A DNA stretch of 36,739 nt. Source: Brevinematales bacterium (GTDB lineage Bacteria > Spirochaetota > Brevinematia > Brevinematales > GWF1-51-8). The DNA lies in contig JABLXV010000034.1 of NCBI GenBank assembly GCA_013177895.1, positions 1 to 36,739 on the forward strand. Reading direction: 5' to 3'. Below, piece after piece: positions 32,132 through 36,739 of this stretch. Every line of letters begins with the position of its first letter. Position 1 is the first letter of the stretch. Both the position numbers and the translations under genes were made by a program. The notes under the pieces are model-generated. The model had not been told where the DNA came from, searched no databases, and saw only the letters and a list, made by a program, of their open reading frames with translations.

Positions 32132-32580
32132 TATTGTTCTCCCGTCACAATCAGGTCAAAATCCGTCTGCGACAAAAGTTTCCGTTCGACCACCCCGAAC
32201 AGGTCGCGGCAGTCCTGCGATTCACGGCGTTTCGCGATACATACCAGTTTCGCATCCGCCTGATCGTTTTTTATATACTCGAGTATTTCCGAGAACGGGT
32301 CCCCCTCGAGCAGGACTTTTGTTATCGCGATACCCGTTTGTTCCGCGACCTTCTCCGCATAATGCAGGTACTTTTCCGCGTCGCGTTTCAGGCTGTCGGT
32401 AAACATCGCGGATTCCTCGTCGATAAATATCTTATACCGTTGGAGTTTGTTGATGGACTCCTGGTCTACTACATTAATCACTACAACTTCGAGGTCGAAA
32501 CGTTTAGCCGTTTCAATTCCCTTCTGAATCGCGCGCTTCGCTTCAGTGGCGCCGCAGATAGGAATGTAAATTTTCTGCAT
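32131..32580 (-). CDS. UspA-like universal stress protein within the ATPase operon
   Basis: 149 residues. The alpha/beta UspA pattern is clear: KIYIPICGATEAKRAIQKGIETAKRFDLEVVVINVVDQ, a central helix with DAEKYLHYAEKVAEQTG, then KVLLEGDPFSEILEYIKNDQADAKLVCIAKR and FGVVERKLLSQTDFDLIVTGEQ at the end. The G-2x-G-9x-G(S/T) ATP motif of ATP-binding Usp proteins is not well kept, so it may be of the non-ATP class. It lies between D and the coiled-coil stalk gene, where subunit F or other stalk genes occur in other operons, but it has no F-subunit features. It may tune or sense ATPase output; that is inference. Confidence 0.75.
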   Translation of the reverse strand: MQKIYIPICGATEAKRAIQKGIETAKRFDLEVVVINVVDQESINKLQRYKIFIDEESAMFTDSLKRDAEKYLHYAEKVAEQTGIAITKVLLEGDPFSEILEYIKNDQADAKLVCIAKRRESQDCRDLFGVVERKLLSQTDFDLIVTGEQ

Positions 32581-32594
32581 TCGCGTTCTCCTCT

Positions 32595-33230
32595 CTATTT
32601 TTCCGCCAGATGGGCGTTTTTAACACGTTTCATCTGGAAGAATGTCTCGCGTTCACGTTCTTCAAGCGTGTCCTGTATGTATTTGACAATCTCCTTAAAC
32701 ATGGGGATAAAATTGTTCTCCAGCGCGTTCACGCGCCGCTGGGTCTTTTTTATCTCGTAGGCCAGTCTCCACGCGGAAACCTCGACCTCGGCGACAAACA
32801 GCAGGAGTTTCATAATCTCGCCTATCGCCTTCGAGAGCATATCGTAGCTCATCGTGGTCGTACTGATGGAAATCTGGGGCCCCTTTTTTATCGTCAATTT
32901 ATCTTTATTCTTAATCGTCGGTACGGCGACTCCCATCACGCTGCGTTCGATAATATCGAGCGACATTTCCGAACGGATACCCTTGAGGAGGCGTTCGATC
33001 TCGAATTCGCCGATTTCCAGTTCGAGAAGCGCTAGGTAATCGTATGCAATCTTGAGCTGTTCGTTCAGACGCTTCCGCTGATCCTTGATCTTGGAAATCA
33101 CCTCGAGCAGGTTCATTACCAGTACTTCACGTTTCTGCTCCAAAAGCGCATGGCCGTCCTGCGAGAATTTCAACTGTCCTTTATATTCGAGCAAATTCGT
33201 TTTAGTAGGCGCGATTTCCGAAAGATTCAT
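32595..33230 (-). CDS. atpD: A/V-type ATPase subunit D
   Basis: 211 residues. N-terminal KTNLLEYKGQLKFSQDGHALLEQKREVLVMNLLEVI is the classic subunit D helix. The second long helix is at the C-terminus (AWRLAYEIKKTQRRVNALENNFIPMFKEIVKYIQDTLEERERETFFQMKRVK). It forms the central rotor shaft within the A3B3 head. It starts 3 bp after the B stop codon, and the next gene starts 14 bp after its stop. Confidence 0.95.
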   Translation of the reverse strand: MNLSEIAPTKTNLLEYKGQLKFSQDGHALLEQKREVLVMNLLEVISKIKDQRKRLNEQLKIAYDYLALLELEIGEFEIERLLKGIRSEMSLDIIERSVMGVAVPTIKNKDKLTIKKGPQISISTTTMSYDMLSKAIGEIMKLLLFVAEVEVSAWRLAYEIKKTQRRVNALENNFIPMFKEIVKYIQDTLEERERETFFQMKRVKNAHLAEK

Positions 33231-33233
33231 CCG

Positions 33234-34637
33234 TTATTCCTCCGTCTCGTCCTTGCCGACATAATGTTCCTTGATCTCTTTCTCGGTCAGCCCGGACAGT
33301 TCCGACGCCGGCAGTATCGAGAGTATTTCCCATGCAAGGTTCATGCTGGTTTCCATTGTGCGATCCTCGCTGAATCCCTGCCCCGCGAAATGGTTCTCGA
33401 ACTCATAACCGAACTTCAGGTAACGTTTATCTACCTTACTTAATTCCTCTTCGCCGATAATGGACGCGATCGAACGGATTTCCTTCACACGGGAATACGC
33501 CGCGTACATCTGCATAAACAGGTGCGGATGATCCTTCCGGGTATATCCCTCGCCGATACTGTCCTTCATCAGACGGGACAGGGAGGGCAGGATATCGATT
33601 GCGGGATAAATCCCCTTACCGTGCAGCTCGCGCGAAAGTACGATCTGACCCTCGGTGATATACCCTGTCAGGTCGGGCACCGGGTGCGTAATATCGTCGT
33701 TCGGCATCGTCAGGATAGGCACCTGAGTGATACTCCCCGGCAAATTCTTCACTCTTCCCGCGCGTTCGTAAAGCGTCGAGAGGTCGGAATACATATATCC
33801 CGGGAAACCCTTTCTCGCGGGTACTTCGCCGCGGGCTGTGCCGATTTCGCGGAGCGCCTCGCAGTAACTGGTCATATCGGTCATAATTACAAGCACGTGC
33901 TTGCCTTTCTCGTACGCAAGATACTCCGCGGTCGTGAGCGCGATACGCGGCGTAATCACGCGTTCTATGGACGGGTCGTCGGCCAGATTGAGGAACATGA
34001 CCACATTCTTCAACGAGCCGGTGTCCTCGAAATTGCTGATGAAGAAGGATGCGTCGTCATGCTTGATACCCATCGCGGCGAATACGACGGCAAAATTACC
34101 GCTCTCCTCGCCGGGTAGTCGCGCCTGCGCCGCTATCTGCGCCGCGAGTTCGTTATGCGGAAGCCCCGCCGCCGAGAAAATAGGCAGCTTCTGCCCGCGT
34201 ACCAGCGTATTCATCACATCGATCGCGGATACCCCTGTTTCGATATACTCACGGGGATATGCGCGAACCACCGGATTGAGCGGCTCGCCGTTTACATTAC
34301 GGCGCTCGTCCGGTATAATATCCGCCAGCCCGTCGAGAGGCCGGCCCATCCCGCTGAATACCCTGCCGAGCATCTTCTCGGATAGCCCGATTTCAAAGGG
34401 TTTGCCGGAAAACTTCAGGCTAGTCTTTTCGGGATTAATCCCGCTCGTGCCTTCGAATACCTGAAGGATCACCGCTCTGTTCGTGCTTTCCAGAACCTTA
34501 CCGAGACGCCGGGATTTGTCGGATAGGGTGATTTCCACTATCTCATCATAGCCTATCCCGTCAATTCCTTCGACTACTGCGATGGGTCCGTTAATCCCGG
34601 TCATTCCGCGGTACTGCCGCGTCATTTCATATGACAT
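33234..34637 (-). CDS. atpB: A/V-type ATPase subunit B
   Basis: 467 residues. Non-catalytic B chain: the P-loop position reads [21 protein letters not shown] instead of a Walker A. Other marks are [53 protein letters not shown] and [17 protein letters not shown], and the C-terminal region ends [17 protein letters not shown]. It pairs with A to form the catalytic hexamer. Start at 34637 from GAGGA 6-7 nt upstream; a longer open frame to 34700 overlaps the preceding gene and lacks a site. Confidence 0.97.
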   Translation of the reverse strand: MSYEMTRQYRGMTGINGPIAVVEGIDGIGYDEIVEITLSDKSRRLGKVLESTNRAVILQVFEGTSGINPEKTSLKFSGKPFEIGLSEKMLGRVFSGMGRPLDGLADIIPDERRNVNGEPLNPVVRAYPREYIETGVSAIDVMNTLVRGQKLPIFSAAGLPHNELAAQIAAQARLPGEESGNFAVVFAAMGIKHDDASFFISNFEDTGSLKNVVMFLNLADDPSIERVITPRIALTTAEYLAYEKGKHVLVIMTDMTSYCEALREIGTARGEVPARKGFPGYMYSDLSTLYERAGRVKNLPGSITQVPILTMPNDDITHPVPDLTGYITEGQIVLSRELHGKGIYPAIDILPSLSRLMKDSIGEGYTRKDHPHLFMQMYAAYSRVKEIRSIASIIGEEELSKVDKRYLKFGYEFENHFAGQGFSEDRTMETSMNLAWEILSILPASELSGLTEKEIKEHYVGKDETEE

Positions 34638-34656
34638 ATATTCCTCATCCTGTTTA

Positions 34657-35055
34657 TCAAGGTAAATCCTCTTCCTGCTCCTCCCCCCACTCGTCATCAA
34701 GAACCTCGGCGATACCGCCGAGCGCCTTGATATAAATCCCTCCGATCCGTTCGAAAATTTCCGAGCCCTGCTCTTCAGCCCTGCCGCCGCGGATCAGTTC
34801 CCAATCGTCGAGCATCTGCATCGGGAACATGTCCTCCGGCAGGAGCTCGGCGTGGATCGCGGTGATGAAACTTTCCCGGATCGTGCCCGTTTCTATCGAG
34901 TGATGCTCCAACAGACTCAGGGTGATATTCCTGAGCATATCGAAGCACACCACGAACCGGTGAAAAACCGCGCCTACCCCGATCTCATCCTCGGCATGCT
35001 CGTGCGCGTATTTCAGCATATAAACCAGTTCTTTCAACTCTCCGATTTCATTCAT
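34657..35055 (-). CDS. HEPN-like small protein between ATPase subunits A and B
   Basis: 132 residues, predicted all-helical, with an acidic tail. The core (about 29-90: [33 protein letters not shown], then a DDWELIRGG segment) resembles the HEPN/nucleotidyltransferase substrate-binding (HI0074-like) family. The catalytic R-x4-6-H of HEPN RNases is not intact: the place reads RGGRAEEQ. So it may be only a structural or regulatory member. No nucleotidyltransferase gene is near. It fits tightly in the operon, 20 bp after A and 19 bp before B. An unrelated helical adaptor is possible. Confidence 0.5.
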   Translation of the reverse strand: MNEIGELKELVYMLKYAHEHAEDEIGVGAVFHRFVVCFDMLRNITLSLLEHHSIETGTIRESFITAIHAELLPEDMFPMQMLDDWELIRGGRAEEQGSEIFERIGGIYIKALGGIAEVLDDEWGEEQEEDLP

Positions 35056-35075
35056 TTCGGAGCCGCCCGTCCTTA

Positions 35076-36739
35076 CTACTCTTTATAAATATCTTCTATT
35101 TCTTCAAATTCGGTCATCATCGCTTTCTCGATCTTGTCCATCTCGCTCATATCCTCGTTAGGAACCGTCATTTTTACACGGATGATTTTCGAGATCGACG
35201 CCATCTCTTTTATTTCAAAAATCGGCGCGCCCATTCTTACAATTTCCGACGCGCGCTCGTGAAACTTCAGGATAAGTTCCAATATCTTCAACTGCTTCTC
35301 GGGAGAGGTATACATATCGATATCGTCATACGCGCTCTGCTGGAGGAAGCCGAGCTTGATTATTCTCGCGACCTCGATAATCAGGCGCTCCGAATCGGGA
35401 AGCGCGTCGGGCCCGACCAGTTTGACGATTTTCTGCAGATGGTCTTCCTTCTGGAGGATTTCGTACGCGCGCACGCGTATCTCACGGTACTTCCGCGAGA
35501 CGTTCTTTACCCACCATCCCTCGCAGGCGTCGGCGTATTCGCTGTAACTCCGCATCCAGTTGATCGACGGGTAATGGCGCGCGCTCGCGAGCGATTTATC
35601 CAGCTCCCAGAAACAGCGCACGAAACGCTTGGTGTTCTGGGTGACCGGTTCGGAGAAGTCTCCTCCGGGAGGCGATACCGCCCCGATAACAGTGATAGAA
35701 CCCGTTTTTCCCGACAATGTGGTGGTGTATCCCGCGCGCTCATAGAACGCAGCCAAGCGCGAGCCCAGATAGGCGGGGAACCCTTCTTCGGCGGGCATTT
35801 CCTCGAGACGCCCGGACAGCTCGCGGAGAGCCTCCGCCCAGCGTGACGATGAATCCGCCATCAGAGCCACATCGTAACCCATATCGCGGTAGTACTCCGC
35901 GAGCGTGATCCCCGTATAGATCGAGGCCTCGCGCGCGGTAACCGGCATATTCGACGTATTCGCGATCAGGACAGTCCGTTCGATCAGCGGTTTATTGGTG
36001 CGCGGGTCGATCAGCTTCGGGAACTCCTCGAGCACTTCGGTGATCTCGTTCCCGCGTTCGCCGCACCCTATATACACAATCACCTGCGCGTCCGCCCATT
36101 TGGCGAGCTGGTGCTGGGTGATCGTCTTACCAGTGCCGAACCCGCCAGGAATAGCGGCAGTCCCGCCCTTCGCCATCGGGAAGAATGTATCCACGATTCG
36201 CTGCCCGGTCAGAAGGGGAATAGTCGGTATATGCCGTTCGGTCACAGGACGCGGCGTTTTTACCGGCCAACGCTGATACATCTTTACTTCGATATCTTCA
36301 CCGAACGGCGTATGCACTACGGCGATTACTTCGTCGACCGTATATTCGCCTTCGGATATCATTTTCGTGATTTTACCCTGAACCTTCGGCGGAACAAGCA
36401 CCCTGTGCTCGATCAGAGAAGTTTCCTGAACAGTCCCGATAATCGCGCCCCCGGTAATCATATCCCCGTTCTTGACGGCAGGCTTAAAGGGCCACTTTTT
36501 CTTACGGTCGAGAGAGGGAATATTGATACCGCGCCCGATATAAATTCCGCTGATTTTAGCGATCTCCTCCAACGGGCGCTGAATACCGTCGAAAACGTTG
36601 CCGATCAACCCGGGGCCGAGTTCGACCGATAACGGAAGCCCCGTCCCGTAGATACTATCGCCTGGCTTTACCCCGCTGGTATCTTCGTAGACCTGTATAT
36701 TCGCGATATCCCCATTGATACCTAAAACTTCGCCGATCA
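35076..36739 (-). CDS. atpA: A/V-type ATPase catalytic subunit A (5' end cut by the window)
   Basis: 553 codons visible, open through the window edge; a complete protein is expected to be near 590. The P-loop GGFGTGKT is encoded at about 36146-36123, followed by GCGERGNEITEVLEEFP with the catalytic Glu. The N-terminal bulge domain is visible (VLVPPKVQGKITKMISEGEY), as is the SITVIGAVSPPGGDFSEPVTQNTKRFVRCFWELDKSLASARHYPSINW block. The sequence before the first internal start reads LSVELGPG, clearly part of the beta-barrel domain, so the Met-like codon at 36608 is not the true start. It drives ATP hydrolysis or synthesis. Confidence 0.97.
   Translation of the reverse strand, partial: IGEVLGINGDIANIQVYEDTSGVKPGDSIYGTGLPLSVELGPGLIGNVFDGIQRPLEEIAKISGIYIGRGINIPSLDRKKKWPFKPAVKNGDMITGGAIIGTVQETSLIEHRVLVPPKVQGKITKMISEGEYTVDEVIAVVHTPFGEDIEVKMYQRWPVKTPRPVTERHIPTIPLLTGQRIVDTFFPMAKGGTAAIPGGFGTGKTITQHQLAKWADAQVIVYIGCGERGNEITEVLEEFPKLIDPRTNKPLIERTVLIANTSNMPVTAREASIYTGITLAEYYRDMGYDVALMADSSSRWAEALRELSGRLEEMPAEEGFPAYLGSRLAAFYERAGYTTTLSGKTGSITVIGAVSPPGGDFSEPVTQNTKRFVRCFWELDKSLASARHYPSINWMRSYSEYADACEGWWVKNVSRKYREIRVRAYEILQKEDHLQKIVKLVGPDALPDSERLIIEVARIIKLGFLQQSAYDDIDMYTSPEKQLKILELILKFHERASEIVRMGAPIFEIKEMASISKIIRVKMTVPNEDMSEMDKIEKAMMTEFEEIEDIYKE

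Noticed and set aside
32131-32580. ATPase subunit F
   Set aside because: Sequence follows the UspA pattern over its full length and is longer than F.

Overview
This is a chromosomal window from a Gram-negative (diderm) bacterium of middling GC content. Evidence for the cell type is several lipoproteins with signal peptidase II lipoboxes, a yajC-secD-secF translocase operon, and housekeeping genes (ychF, glyS, plsY, pyk). An A/V-type ATPase operon in the order A-x-B-D-...-I resembles the spirochaete arrangement, as do the relaxed lipoboxes and the many lipoproteins. My best guess is Spirochaetota or a close deep-branching relative. I cannot fix the taxon without a search. Almost every transcription unit begins with a sigma70-like promoter with 16-17 bp spacing, and most genes have a clear Shine-Dalgarno sequence. 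Both were used to choose starts.

Layout. 1-6.3 kb: two unknown exported proteins, two paralogous stand-alone GHKL ATPases (RsbW/SpoIIAB-like), ychF, a ClpP-class/NfeD membrane protease, and an SH3b-like lipoprotein. 6.3-7.9 kb: a FecR-domain lipoprotein followed by its terminator and three further tandem copies of a terminator hairpin. 8.0-12.5 kb: glyS-plsY, then a divergent glycosyltransferase paired with an SpsF-type cytidylyltransferase. 12.5-16.9 kb: a repeat-rich spacer, a secreted GH13 lipoprotein, leuC, and a relic of a second leuC 3' end. 16.9-21.2 kb: an AT-rich multi-TM chemoreceptor-like gene, a YjbQ-family gene and a VWA-like membrane protein. 21.2-26.6 kb: tRNA-Lys/tRNA-Asn, yajC-secD-secF, pyk, a second repeat cluster and tRNA-Gly. 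26.6 kb to the end: a discoidin-like exported protein, then the ATPase operon on the minus strand (A, HEPN-like, B, D, Usp, coiled-coil stalk, C, I, membrane coiled-coil protein), with A cut by the window edge.

Most unusual signal: a dispersed two-box intergenic repeat of about 60 nt, found in at least nine units. Box A resembles GCGCACNCTAATCCCGATAT and box B resembles TAGCCCGTGATGA. Three units (before the amylase gene, leuC and pyk) end a few bases upstream of a good -35 hexamer, all in the same orientation relative to the promoter. Two of them share the same 3-nt junction. This could be a mobile repeat that hitch-hikes near promoters or an undescribed upstream regulatory element. The sequence cannot decide between these.

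Second point of interest: the ATPase operon carries two genes between core subunits (a HEPN-like protein between A and B, a UspA-like protein after D). Where the proteolipid K gene is expected after I, there is an unrelated single-TM coiled-coil protein.
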